A DNA stretch of 64,000 bases from JAPPHA01 sp965221575 (GCA_965221575.1 CBDCSM010000013.1:1-64000), one strand, 5' to 3'. Shown: positions 54,916-63,054, counted from the stretch's first letter. A program made the numbers and translations. Notes: generated from the sequence alone by a model not told the origin.

Positions 54916-55170
54916 ATGCAAACTGCAGAGGAAACGCTTTCAATCCTGACTGAGAGAGCGGTTCAAGATGCCGACTTCCGAGCCCAGCTTGTGTCCGACC
55001 CCAAAGGTGTCCTGAACCAAGAGTTTGGGATCATTATTCCGGACAATATCCAACTCAAGGTGCACGAGAGTGACATGGAGACCGTTCATCTTGCATTGCC
55101 GCCGATGCCGTTGCTGAATGAAGAACAGCTTGAGGCGATCTCTGCCGGTTGGTGCTGCTGCGGTAATTGA
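54916..55170 (+). CDS. NHLP-leader RiPP precursor peptide with core WCCCGN
   Basis: The 84-residue peptide is almost entirely an NHLP (nitrile-hydratase-like) leader: MQTAEETLSILTERAVQDAD, DPKGVLNQEFGIIIPDNIQL, HLALPPMPLLNEEQLEAI. The leader ends in Ser-Ala-Gly (residues 76-78), a double-glycine-type site for the C39 exporter at 48776. What follows is only WCCCGN (residues 79-84), then TGA at 55168. Known proteusin-type cores are usually longer, so a three-cysteine hexapeptide is unusual. It has its own promoter. The modification chemistry is not evident: no LanM, YcaO or radical SAM gene is in the window, only methyltransferases and an unknown protein. Confidence 0.88.
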   Translation: MQTAEETLSILTERAVQDADFRAQLVSDPKGVLNQEFGIIIPDNIQLKVHESDMETVHLALPPMPLLNEEQLEAISAGWCCCGN

Positions 55171-55188
55171 CTTCGCCGTGCCGTTCTG

Positions 55189-55207
55189 GATCCGGCTTCG
55201 CCGGACC
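55189..55207 (+). terminator. Short GC hairpin after the precursor gene
   Basis: TCCGGC-TTC-GCCGGA (55191-55205), extended by GG/CC after one mismatch, lies 20 bp behind the precursor stop. No T-run follows, so it is not a classical terminator. It may slow or protect the short transcript, giving more precursor than transporter mRNA. Confidence 0.3.
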
Positions 55208-55228
55208 CGGCGCGGCTTCATTGAGTCC

Positions 55229-55330
55229 ATGAGTACTTGCCGCCAGAGCGGTGAGCGCCGGCACTGCATGTCGCTAGCTCTTGGTGGTCTGACAGGCATT
55301 GGTTTTGCCGCCGCACTGCAGCAATCTTGA
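55229..55330 (+). CDS. Possible 33-residue small ORF
   Basis: ATG 55229 opens MSTCRQSGERRHCMSLALGG followed by LTGIGFAAALQQS. There is no clear ribosome site or homology. Its second half is hydrophobic and glycine/alanine-rich, so a small membrane peptide or second precursor without NHLP leader cannot be excluded. I consider it doubtful. Confidence 0.2.
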   Translation: MSTCRQSGERRHCMSLALGGLTGIGFAAALQQS

Positions 55331-55376
55331 AGACGGGTAGTCGTGCCCGCCAGTGAGGCAATCGCGTGCGGTGGGC

Positions 55377-57836
55377 ATGAGCATGGCAGAAACGTCCGAG
55401 TTCCAAGCCCTCAAGTTCGATGAACGGTGTGCCCGGTGGGTGATTGCAGTTCGCTGGCCCATCATCGCGGTCAGTACGATTCTGGTCCTGTTGACCGGAA
55501 GCGGATGCTTGTTTCTGAAATTCACGACCGACTACCGCATATTCTTCAGCGAAGAAAACCCCGAACTGCTGGCGTACGAAGCCCTGGAAAGCACATATGG
55601 GAAGACTGACAACATCCTCTTCATGCTTGTTCCGGAAAGTGGCGACGCCACTTCGGAACAAGCACTCGAAGCTTTGGTTTGGCTCACCGAGCGTGCGTGG
55701 CAGACGCCATACTCCAAGCGCGTTGATTCGATGTCAAATTACCAGCGTATTACCGCAGACGGAGATGAGCTGTCCGTACGGGATCTTGTGGACCCGGCGC
55801 TGTTGGGCCGGGAACAGGAACGTACCCGGATCCGTGACATCGCACTGGCTGATCTCCACCTCGCAGGAAATCTGCTGGCCCGGGACGGAGCTGTCAGCGC
55901 CGTCAACGTATCTGTCGAATTGCCCGAAAACGATCAGGCAGTTCGGGTGCCTGAGATCGTCGCATTTGCCGACGGTGTGGTCACGGAAGCGGAAGAACGG
56001 TTTCCGGGCGTCGGTTTCCGAGTGGTCGGGACGGTGATCGTCAACCACGCCTTTTCGGAAGCATCGGTCAACGACCACAAAGTCTTTCTGCCCGCAAGCC
56101 TCGCAATCATGATCGTAATCCTCGGACTCCTGACCCGGAACATTGCGGGAGTTACGGCGACAGTGCTCGTGATTATCTTCTCGGTCATCGTGTCGATGGG
56201 GCTGGGCGGCTGGACCGGGCTGTCCCTCTCGCCTACCGTTACTCCGGCTCCGAGCATCGTGTTGATGATCGTGGTCGCCAACTGTGTGCATCTGCTGGTT
56301 ACCTTGCGACAGCGTTTGCGTGCCGGCGATGCCAAACGCGCGGCAATTTTCGAATCTGTAAGGATCAATCTGCATCCGATCTTTCTGACCAACCTGACCA
56401 CCGCGATCGGTTTTCTGAGCATGAACTTCTCTGAGGTTCCTCCTCACCGCGATCTCGGGAATTTCGTGGCGTTCGGCATCGCCGCCGCATTCCCGCTCTC
56501 GGTTACCTTTCTGCCGGCTTTGCTTTCACTTCTGCCAGTGCACAGTACACCGGTCGCGACGAAGCACGACAGTCAGGCGATGACAGCCATTGCCGAGTTC
56601 GTGGTGGGCCGACGGAAGATCGTGATGTGGGGTTCAGTTGTGGTCGTTCTCGCCTTGCTGGCAGCCGTCCCGCGCAACGAACTGAACGACGTATTGGTAC
56701 ACTCTTTTGATGAAAGTACTCAATTCCGTAAAGATACCGACTTCCTGGACAAAAGGCTGAGCGGCACCACGCAATTCGAGTATTCGCTGGCAGCGGGCCG
56801 CCCGGGAGATGTGACGGACCCGGCGTTCCTGACCGAAGTGGCCGCCTTTGCTGACTGGTATCGCGAACAACCAGAGACGCGGCACGTGGAAGTCATCACC
56901 GATACCTTTCGGCAACTCAACGAGAGCATGCATGGTGACGACCCTGAAGCCTATCGCCTGCCCGCCGATCAGGAACTAGCCACCCAATACCTCCTGCTTT
57001 ACGAGTTTTCGCTTCCACAGGGTCGCGACCTGAACGACCGGATTGATCTCGCCCGGTCCGCGACCCGGATGACGGTCACGACACAGACGCTGTCGTCGCG
57101 GGATGTCATCGAGTTGAACGGGCGCGCCGAAACCTGGCTGCGGGCCAATGCATCCAGCATCGTGCATGCCGATAGTTCTGGTCCGGCGCTCCTGTTCGGG
57201 CATATTGGCCAGCGGGCCATCCGGGCGATGCTGATTGGAACCTCGGTTGCCCTCCTTGCCATTTCAATCGTTCTTCTGTTCGCATTGCGTTCATTTCGGT
57301 TGGGCGTGGCCAGCCTCGTGCCCAACTTCGTGCCCGCAATCCTGGGGTTCGGCATCTGGGGCCTGTTGGTGGGGCAGGTAGGGCTCGCGTTGTCCGTGGT
57401 GGTGGCCATCACGATCGGGATTGTGGTCGATGACACGGTGCACTTCCTGAGCAAGTACCAACGCGCCCGGCGCGAGCACAACTGCACAGCGGAAGATGCC
57501 GTCCGTTATGCGTTTCGGACGGTCGGACAGGCGCTCGTTACGACCACCATCATCTTTGTGGCAGGTTTCCTCATTCTCGTGCTTTCACCATTCATCCCTA
57601 CTGCTCAAGTCGGTCTGCTCATTGCAATGATCATCGGATTCGCACTGATCGCCGACCTGACGCTCTTGCCATCACTGCTCATGGCCATTGATCGCGGCAC
57701 CGGGGTCACAGGAAACCCATCGGTGTTTTCCCAAGGAATCGGACGACACCGTCCGGACCGGGATTCCGGTATCCCCGGAACCGGCGGCGAAAGCCGTTCC
57801 TTTATACTGAAGCATCGGCATCGACCCGAAGCATGA
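55377..57836 (+). CDS. RND-superfamily transporter, HAE3/MMPL-like
   Basis: The roughly 819-residue protein has two repeats, each with one helix, a large periplasmic loop and five or six helices: the first set at about residues 25-400, the second at 420-790. Motifs include AIMIVILGLLTRNIAGVTAT, TPAPSIVLMIVVANCVHLL, and in the second half ITIGIVVDDTVHFLSKYQRA, typical of the HAE3 group. Relatives export lipids, hopanoids or hydrophobic compounds. The start could be ATG 55377 or 55383. It lies just behind the RiPP precursor and overlaps the methyltransferase gene by ATGA, so it may handle the mature peptide or its lipid partner. Confidence 0.87.
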   Translation: MSMAETSEFQALKFDERCARWVIAVRWPIIAVSTILVLLTGSGCLFLKFTTDYRIFFSEENPELLAYEALESTYGKTDNILFMLVPESGDATSEQALEALVWLTERAWQTPYSKRVDSMSNYQRITADGDELSVRDLVDPALLGREQERTRIRDIALADLHLAGNLLARDGAVSAVNVSVELPENDQAVRVPEIVAFADGVVTEAEERFPGVGFRVVGTVIVNHAFSEASVNDHKVFLPASLAIMIVILGLLTRNIAGVTATVLVIIFSVIVSMGLGGWTGLSLSPTVTPAPSIVLMIVVANCVHLLVTLRQRLRAGDAKRAAIFESVRINLHPIFLTNLTTAIGFLSMNFSEVPPHRDLGNFVAFGIAAAFPLSVTFLPALLSLLPVHSTPVATKHDSQAMTAIAEFVVGRRKIVMWGSVVVVLALLAAVPRNELNDVLVHSFDESTQFRKDTDFLDKRLSGTTQFEYSLAAGRPGDVTDPAFLTEVAAFADWYREQPETRHVEVITDTFRQLNESMHGDDPEAYRLPADQELATQYLLLYEFSLPQGRDLNDRIDLARSATRMTVTTQTLSSRDVIELNGRAETWLRANASSIVHADSSGPALLFGHIGQRAIRAMLIGTSVALLAISIVLLFALRSFRLGVASLVPNFVPAILGFGIWGLLVGQVGLALSVVVAITIGIVVDDTVHFLSKYQRARREHNCTAEDAVRYAFRTVGQALVTTTIIFVAGFLILVLSPFIPTAQVGLLIAMIIGFALIADLTLLPSLLMAIDRGTGVTGNPSVFSQGIGRHRPDRDSGIPGTGGESRSFILKHRHRPEA

Positions 57837-58702
57837 CCAGCGGCGTTTCCAACCAATCGGCCCGGGATGCGCAGATGGAGCTTTCCGTCCCCGCCCTCTA
57901 CACTGCCATAACCCCAGCGATGGTTGTGTCGAACGGGGACCTGCTGTCGTGCCATTTCGGGCTTTGGGGCCCGGATACCGAGACCGATCGTGAGGCCTTG
58001 TTGCGGGCCAATCGCGTCCTGGCTGGAGGATGCAGCCTTGAGCCGGGATCGCATTGGCTGGATGCAGGCTGCGGTGTCGGGGGCACGGCGATCTACCTGG
58101 CTGAAACGCACGGGATCCAAGTCACAGGGTTGACCAATTGCGCGCCGCATGTCGCCGTAGCAACAAGGCAGGCGGAGCGACGTGGGGTCGGCCATCTGGT
58201 CGAGTTTCGTCACGGAGACTTCATGGACTTGCCTTTTGCCGACGCGAGTTTCGACGCAGTGATCAATCACGAGTCCTTCTGCTACGCGCATGAAAAGGTT
58301 GCTTACCTTCAAGGAGTCCGCCGGGTGCTCAAGCCCGGGGGTCGGTGGCAGGCCCTGGAAGGGTTGCTAAGCGGTCGGTCGCTTTCTCCGGAACTGGAAG
58401 AGGTCCATGCAAGAATGCAGCGGGGCTTCCGCATGCCGCCGCTCGTCACGTGGCGCCAGGTGCTTGCCGACCTTGAGAAAGCGGAACTTGAGGGCGGGGA
58501 GGCAAGGAAGCTGGATGCGGAAGTGGCGCCATCGGCGCAGTCAACCAGGAACAGTTGGCTCCTCTACCGGATTGCGAGTCCTCACCTGGGGATGGAGCAA
58601 CAACCCTGGCTCGAATTCATGCAGGCAGCGCTGGATTTCGATGAGGGGCTACGCCACGGCGCGTTCACGTACCGGCTCCTGTCGGGCCGGAAGCCTCCCT
58701 AG
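57833..58702 (+). CDS. SAM-dependent methyltransferase, coupled to the RND gene
   Basis: The 289-residue class I methyltransferase has SAM motif I WLDAGCGVGGTAIYLAETHG near residue 75, the acidic loop and EFRHGDFMDLPFADASFDAV near residues 123-142, and VLKPGGRWQALEG near residue 164. It resembles the SMT/gamma-tocopherol and sarcosine methyltransferase-like group. The ATG overlaps the RND stop (ATGA), so the two are translated together. It is convergent with a second methyltransferase. A role in methylating the peptide core or another small molecule is inference. Confidence 0.85.
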   Translation: MTSGVSNQSARDAQMELSVPALYTAITPAMVVSNGDLLSCHFGLWGPDTETDREALLRANRVLAGGCSLEPGSHWLDAGCGVGGTAIYLAETHGIQVTGLTNCAPHVAVATRQAERRGVGHLVEFRHGDFMDLPFADASFDAVINHESFCYAHEKVAYLQGVRRVLKPGGRWQALEGLLSGRSLSPELEEVHARMQRGFRMPPLVTWRQVLADLEKAELEGGEARKLDAEVAPSAQSTRNSWLLYRIASPHLGMEQQPWLEFMQAALDFDEGLRHGAFTYRLLSGRKPP

Positions 58703-58791
58703 ATCGAGGCCCCGTCAAGGAACCATCGACGTTCGTGACCGTGAACGCATGCCGATGGAAAGCGGGTTGCGAAGAGCCTGCCGACGGTTTT

Positions 58792-59682
58792 TCACTTCTT
58801 CGCACAATAGCGCCTGATCTCGAAAAAACCGTCTCGCCAGGCCACGTACAGCCTGCCGATAGAATCCATCAGGTTGAGAAACGGTGGCGTCCGAAATCCG
58901 CTGAAATACATTAGTGTAAGATTGCGATAGTCATTCTCGATGATTTTCAGGTTGTCTATTTCCTTCCCGCCGAAACCTTCAAACTCCATGATCTCGAGGC
59001 CTGCCTCCTGCAACTTGCCGGTGTATGTGGCTTGGCATTCCAAACTGACCATCGCCCATGCCTCGCAGATGGGCCGGATGAACTTTTCGTACTGTTCGGT
59101 CGACAGATGGTTCCGCGCCATCCAGTCCATCGCGACGATTGTCCCGCCGGGCTTGAGGATTCTCTGAACTTCGTGAAGAAATCGTTCCCGATCGCTGTAG
59201 TGGCAGGCACTTTCGATGTTGACCACGACGTCAATTGTATTGTCGGCAAAGGGCAGGCTCTGGCAGCAGTCCGCGTATTCGAGACCGACCCGGTCGGCTA
59301 CGCCCGCATCAACCACTTTCTTTTCCGCGATCTCCAGTTGGAGCCGGTTCACGTTTACGCCCGTGACTCTGCAGCCATGTGCATTTGCGAGATGAACGGC
59401 AGTACCGCCAACTCCGCATCCCGCGTCCACCACGTGATGGTGTTCCGCGATCGCGGCAGGTTTGACCACGACGTCGACCATTCGTTCCACCGCCGTTGCC
59501 AACCCTGCCGAATTCCGGGGCTTTTCGCCCGGTTGGGGAAGCTCTCCCGGCTCGAATAGCCCGAGATGAATATGGTCCCGGTTCCAACCGTTCAGGTAGA
59601 ACCTTTCCGTCATGCTGGTGTAGTGGCGATCGACTGCGCGCATGTGATCAAGGTCGTGCGGTCGGGGCAATATGTCCTCCAT
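58792..59682 (-). CDS. SAM-dependent methyltransferase, SMT-like
   Basis: The 296-residue enzyme has YTSMTERFYLNGWNRDHIHL near residues 22-41, motif I VVDAGCGVGGTAVHLANAHG near residue 85, GLEYADCCQSLPFADNTIDV and NIESACHYSDRERFL near residues 132-163. It resembles sterol/tocopherol-type C- or O-methyltransferases. The ATG at 59680-59682 gives MEDILPRPHDL; a GTG three codons upstream is possible. It shares a fold class with the methyltransferase at 57833 but the sequences are clearly diverged. It lies about 100 bp downstream of the unknown gene on the same strand. Confidence 0.85.
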   Translation of the reverse strand: MEDILPRPHDLDHMRAVDRHYTSMTERFYLNGWNRDHIHLGLFEPGELPQPGEKPRNSAGLATAVERMVDVVVKPAAIAEHHHVVDAGCGVGGTAVHLANAHGCRVTGVNVNRLQLEIAEKKVVDAGVADRVGLEYADCCQSLPFADNTIDVVVNIESACHYSDRERFLHEVQRILKPGGTIVAMDWMARNHLSTEQYEKFIRPICEAWAMVSLECQATYTGKLQEAGLEIMEFEGFGGKEIDNLKIIENDYRNLTLMYFSGFRTPPFLNLMDSIGRLYVAWRDGFFEIRRYCAKK

Positions 59683-59785
59683 CTTGCACACGCATTCAGA
59701 AGTGTCCGGAAGGGTATATCAAGCCAGCCCTTGCCACAATATCGGCTGCAGAAATCAAGTACGAGCGATGCCCGGAAATACTCGT

Positions 59786-60904
59786 CTAGGAGGGCGGCGC
59801 GGCGGTCAGCGCCATGAAAAGATAGGCCTTGACTTGCGCGATCCGGTTCCCGATCAGCACAAACTTGACATGGTGAATGCCCCGCACCAACACGAACGCC
59901 CCGGATGAACCGAACAATGTCGTCGGACCTGGCGACCATGCGGCTAACGCCTCCAATTTCTCCTGTACGGCGAGTTTTTCCTTGCGCAGTCCATTGAAGA
60001 AGGATGTCCATAGATCAGGACGGTCCAACCAATAACTCGGGTCGTTGGCTACTCGATGCTTGGCGATGAAACTCAGCCCGAGCGAAGAACCCAAGCCGTC
60101 CGCCCGCACGTCGATGTGAACCCCGAGGTTCTCGAAGCCACCGCGTTGTTCCAGACTGGACGCGGTGGAGAGGACTGCTTCCCCTCGCCAGCCAGCCCGC
60201 TCCAGAAACACCGCAATGTCGTGCAGGGACCGAAAACCGGTTACCGCCAGCCGGACGGCCCGTTTGCGCGCGGGAAAAGCGCCAAAGGAATCAATGCGTG
60301 TATCCGCCGGCTGCGCCAAGTGAACGCGCTCAGTCAACCGGCGTTCGGCAGTATCGAAGTTCCACCCCACGGCGGAGACCAGGGCCGCCAGCACGACACG
60401 GATATCTTGAATCCGCTCATCATCGCCGCCGCCCATGATCGGCCGTTCGGCCGGCCGCAGGAAAACCCCCGGGGCTGGCTTCGCGCCTCCTGGCGCTGAC
60501 CAGACGTCGTATTCGAGCATCATCTTGCGGCCGATCACCTGACCAAGATGAGAGTCATCCCGCCCTGTCTCGCGCAGAAGCCGTACGATTCCGGAGATGG
60601 CCGGATTTTCGTTTCCGGACCGGACCAAATCTTCGAAGTACGCCTCCGATCCGGTTCCGCCAACTACCGAAACACCGAGGTCGGCTCCCGGCCGGTGTTC
60701 GTGCAGCGGTAACTCGAAGCCGAAAGGTAGGGCGGCCATGGTGACGGGGAGTTTCCCGGCGCGTTCCAGGAGATGCCGCCATTCTCGATCTCCGATCAAT
60801 ACGGGAGAAACACGGCCGCGCAACCGTGCGAGCAGTTCCCCCAGGGAACCTGCCTCGCGGGAAAGGCGCTCCTGCGTGAAAACCAGCCCTTGCCCGAAGT
60901 TCAA
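59786..60904 (-). CDS. Protein of unknown function in the RiPP island
   Basis: This 372-residue soluble protein begins at a TTG (60902-60904), the first possible start after an in-frame TAA, with GAGG seven bases upstream. It shows alternating strands and helices: LPVTMAALPFGFELPLHEHR, LGVSVVGGTGSEAYFEDLVR, MMLEYDVW, then VFLERAGW, LGVHIDVRADGLGSSLGLSF and a closing HHVKFVLIGNRIAQVKAYLF. I recognise no catalytic motif. The ending H-x-K-F-V...VKAYL and a repeated beta pattern remind me of beta-barrel ABBA-type prenyltransferases and of hypothetical proteins seen in other NHLP clusters; both are weak recollections. It could be the key modifying enzyme or an immunity/carrier protein. Confidence 0.6.
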   Translation of the reverse strand: MNFGQGLVFTQERLSREAGSLGELLARLRGRVSPVLIGDREWRHLLERAGKLPVTMAALPFGFELPLHEHRPGADLGVSVVGGTGSEAYFEDLVRSGNENPAISGIVRLLRETGRDDSHLGQVIGRKMMLEYDVWSAPGGAKPAPGVFLRPAERPIMGGGDDERIQDIRVVLAALVSAVGWNFDTAERRLTERVHLAQPADTRIDSFGAFPARKRAVRLAVTGFRSLHDIAVFLERAGWRGEAVLSTASSLEQRGGFENLGVHIDVRADGLGSSLGLSFIAKHRVANDPSYWLDRPDLWTSFFNGLRKEKLAVQEKLEALAAWSPGPTTLFGSSGAFVLVRGIHHVKFVLIGNRIAQVKAYLFMALTAAPPS

Positions 60905-61030
60905 GACGGCGCCTCGCCAGACTTACTTGCAGCGGTCGCGGGCGACGTGGGTCCTGGAGCTGTCCCGTTTCGCGTCTCGTTGCCAAGTGTGTCTACGAAC
61001 ATTGGATCATCACGCAATTACAACTCCAGA

Positions 61031-61393
61031 GACGAAGCAATGGCTTCCGCTACCCTCAAGGAAGCCGAACGGGAGCAGGGTCCAGCGCGGCATGCTCCGG
61101 CCGCCGGTCCGAAGCATTCAGTTCAATCGGGCCGTCAGACACGATTGATCTCGATCGTAGGAGGTCATGCGTTAAATGTGTGTGTGGACAACCATTTTTT
61201 TGATGTCGTTCCGATAAAAAAACGAACGATTTATCCCCGGTGCCCGGATGGGCCGCGATATGTGCTGAGCGGGAGAAGAGGAGCCCTGACGCAGTATGAC
61301 GAACTGAGGAGGGAGAACGAGGCGATGCGCACGCGCATCGCCTCCTCAAACGCAGCCATCCTGCGCATTCATGCGAGCCTCGACCTCGAAACC
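61031..61393 (+). repeat. Right arm of the inverted duplication flanking the RiPP island
   Basis: This segment matches the reverse strand of 47087-47463. Conserved blocks include CAAGGAAGCC (61057-61066), CATGCTCCGG (61091-61100), GATGTCGTTCCGATAAAAAAA (61202-61222) and GAGGAGCCCTGACGCA before the regulator remnant. The similarity looks strong but interrupted by small insertions, so the duplication is old. Confidence 0.6.
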
Positions 61394-61474
61394 GAGAAAT
61401 CGGCGAACCAGACACTGCTTTCGTCGTCCCGGGCAAACAGGCCACACAAGACCTGGCGGCGGGAAGCCAAGTAG
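61286..61474 (+). pseudogene. Truncated GAF-type regulator, right copy
   Basis: Starting at CTG 61286 (aligned to the TTG of the left copy, both behind GAGGAG), the frame gives LRRENEAMRTRIASSNAAIL followed by RIHASLDLET. This is the coiled linker that precedes the GAF domain in sensory regulators. After Leu-Asp-Leu-Glu-Thr it passes into unrelated sequence and stops at 61474. No HTH or full GAF domain remains. Confidence 0.5.
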
Positions 61475-61911
61475 TTCTCGGCTCCAGCGAACAGGACGTT
61501 CGCCGAAGTACCCGCCACCCACTGCTCGTTGAACAGGCGCTTCACCTGCATAGCCGACCATGTTCGGCTTCTCGACCGCCGACAGGTTAGAACCCGGTTT
61601 TGGTCTGGGACCGACAAGGTAGCCTATCCAGCCAAGTCACATTTCGGTGTTCAGCAAATGGACCGCGATAACCTGTTTAACTGTCAGTCGAACATTTTCC
61701 TTTCGGCGCAAACCTTGGAGGCACACTGGCTCGTCATGTCGACTCCGGCCGCTCAAAACCGGGCGATTTGCGTCGAAACGCATGGCAACCAGTCGCACAA
61801 AAACCTGAACGGCGCACGGAAGAAGCGTCATGCGGCCAACGAAAAAGCGAATTTCGCCTCTTCGTACCCGTTGATATGGTTAAGCCATTCATTTGAGATG
61901 GTAGACTTGCG

Positions 61912-62154
61912 ATGAAGACCACCCTCAATCTGAACGATCGGGTCCTGCGCCAAGCCAAGGGTCGGGCCGCTCGGGACGGATTTACACTGACGAGATTCGT
62001 TAAAGACCCGTTGCGGGCACCGCTTGCAGTGGCGCACAAACCCAACGCACCGTTTCGTTTGCGGTTGAAGACCGTCAACGGGGATCAGCCGCCCAATGTC
62101 GACATCTGCGACCGTGACGCGCTCTATGACGTGGTCGACAGACCGAAACGGTGA
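61912..62154 (+). CDS. VapB-like antitoxin, orphan
   Basis: The 80-residue protein begins MKTTLNLNDRVLRQAKGRAA then RDGFTLTRFVKDPLRAPLA, the ribbon-helix-helix DNA-binding N-terminus of VapB/DUF2191-type antitoxins. The expected VapC PIN-domain toxin should follow directly, but the next frame (62151-62456) has no conserved acidic PIN residues. The C-terminal half, which would bind the toxin, also looks atypical. It is probably a relic of a toxin-antitoxin pair, or the toxin is unrelated. Confidence 0.65.
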   Translation: MKTTLNLNDRVLRQAKGRAARDGFTLTRFVKDPLRAPLAVAHKPNAPFRLRLKTVNGDQPPNVDICDRDALYDVVDRPKR

Positions 62155-62500
62155 TGCAAACAGGCCGTGGCTTCATACGGACCCGTGGCATTGATCCGCA
62201 CTCATTCTCAATCACTCGGAACAGGGTTTTCCACCCGACGGCAAATCTTGCCTCGATACCGGTACGGTTTCGCAATTCCATGCTTCACGAAATCTGCCGC
62301 TACGTCGCAACAGTGGCAACGCGAAATCGCATTGATCGTGCTTCAGTTACTCAAGCAAAGAATCATCACCGCCATGTGTCCAGTTCCGTCCAGACCTCGT
62401 CTTCTCGCCCTTGGTTCATCGCGGCCTGCCCCTTTTGCAGCAGCATCCAGCCATGAAAAGCCGTTGATTTTCGCGCCAGAACCATCATAAATTTTCAACC
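62155..62500. other. Gap of about 350 bp, no recognised gene
   Basis: An overlapping frame (62151-62456) beginning MMQTGRGFIRTRGIDPHSFS has no recognised similarity and a codon pattern unlike the neighbours. It occupies the place where a VapC toxin would be expected. I do not support it as a gene. Confidence 0.4.
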
Positions 62501-62758
62501 ATGGACAGCCACCTACAAGACATACTGCTCACCACCCTGAATGCCCCGTACAAAAGGCAGGTGGATTCGTGCGAACTCGCAGCTTGCATTAGGAATGACG
62601 AATTTGCCGTGGCACAGGTCGGTTCTTTCTTCAGTGATGTCGATCCCGCTGTCCAGAAAGCCTTCGCATCAGCGCACGGCATTTCAGAAAAAACGTTGGT
62701 GCAGACGGCGCGAAACTTCGTCGCTTGGTCGGGTCAATACGCCGCGCTTGCTGAATGA
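62501..62758 (+). CDS. Small hypothetical protein
   Basis: An 85-residue frame gives MDSHLQDILLTTLNAPYKRQ, then DSCELAACIRNDEFAVAQVG and QKAFASAHGISEKTLVQTAR. The composition is balanced and helical, unlike a shadow frame, and a basic AARNF-like end may be a short helix-turn-helix (SEKTLVQTARNFVAWSG). I recognise no family. The AT content just upstream is higher than in surrounding genes, consistent with acquired DNA. Confidence 0.5.
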   Translation: MDSHLQDILLTTLNAPYKRQVDSCELAACIRNDEFAVAQVGSFFSDVDPAVQKAFASAHGISEKTLVQTARNFVAWSGQYAALAE

Positions 62759-63007
62759 ATCTCGCAACCTCACGGTGGGGCAACCTCTTCGACCACGCCT
62801 TGGCCGAACACTTTCCGCCTCGACACCTCGAATGGGTATTGCGTCGCCAGATGTCACCTGTGCGTGTTCGCGACTGAAAAAGTCGCATTCGATTTGATGA
62901 CAGGATCCGGATGCCTGCTCCCGCGCCATCGACAACAGATGAAAAATACCAATAATTACCAAAAGTTAGGGAACTATACGCTAAACTTCTCTTGATTCGC
63001 ACCTTGT

Positions 63008-63039
63008 ATCGTCGGGAGATCCTCTGATCTCCCGACGAT
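63008..63039 (-). terminator. Perfect 14-bp stem-loop behind groEL
   Basis: ATCGTCGGGAGATC (63008-63021), loop CTCT, and its exact complement GATCTCCCGACGAT (63026-63039) lie 16 bp after the groEL stop. There is no T-run on the groEL strand, so termination may need Rho or the hairpin may stabilise the mRNA 3' end. Confidence 0.6.
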
Positions 63040-63054
63040 TTCAGCATCAGGTGC

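Larger units (their letters stand above)
60905..61911. other. Region upstream of the unknown gene, mostly repeat and eroded DNA
   Basis: Besides the right repeat arm and regulator remnant, 61475-61911 holds no supportable gene. A minus-strand frame at 61369-61617 (with VKRLFNEQWVAGTSANVLFAG) is not a family I can name and is antisense to the remnant. The promoter of the unknown gene should lie around 60905-61030. Confidence 0.4.

Noticed and set aside
54916..55170. Nitrile hydratase alpha subunit fragment
   Set aside because: The leader resembles the N-terminal region of the nitrile hydratase alpha subunit, but the full 84-residue length, the Ala-Gly processing site and the adjacent C39 exporter fit an NHLP precursor. 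The metal-binding CTLC motif of nitrile hydratase is absent.
61369..61617. Minus-strand gene opposite the right regulator remnant
   Set aside because: An open frame exists, but it overlaps the repeat arm, has no ribosome site and matches no family I know.
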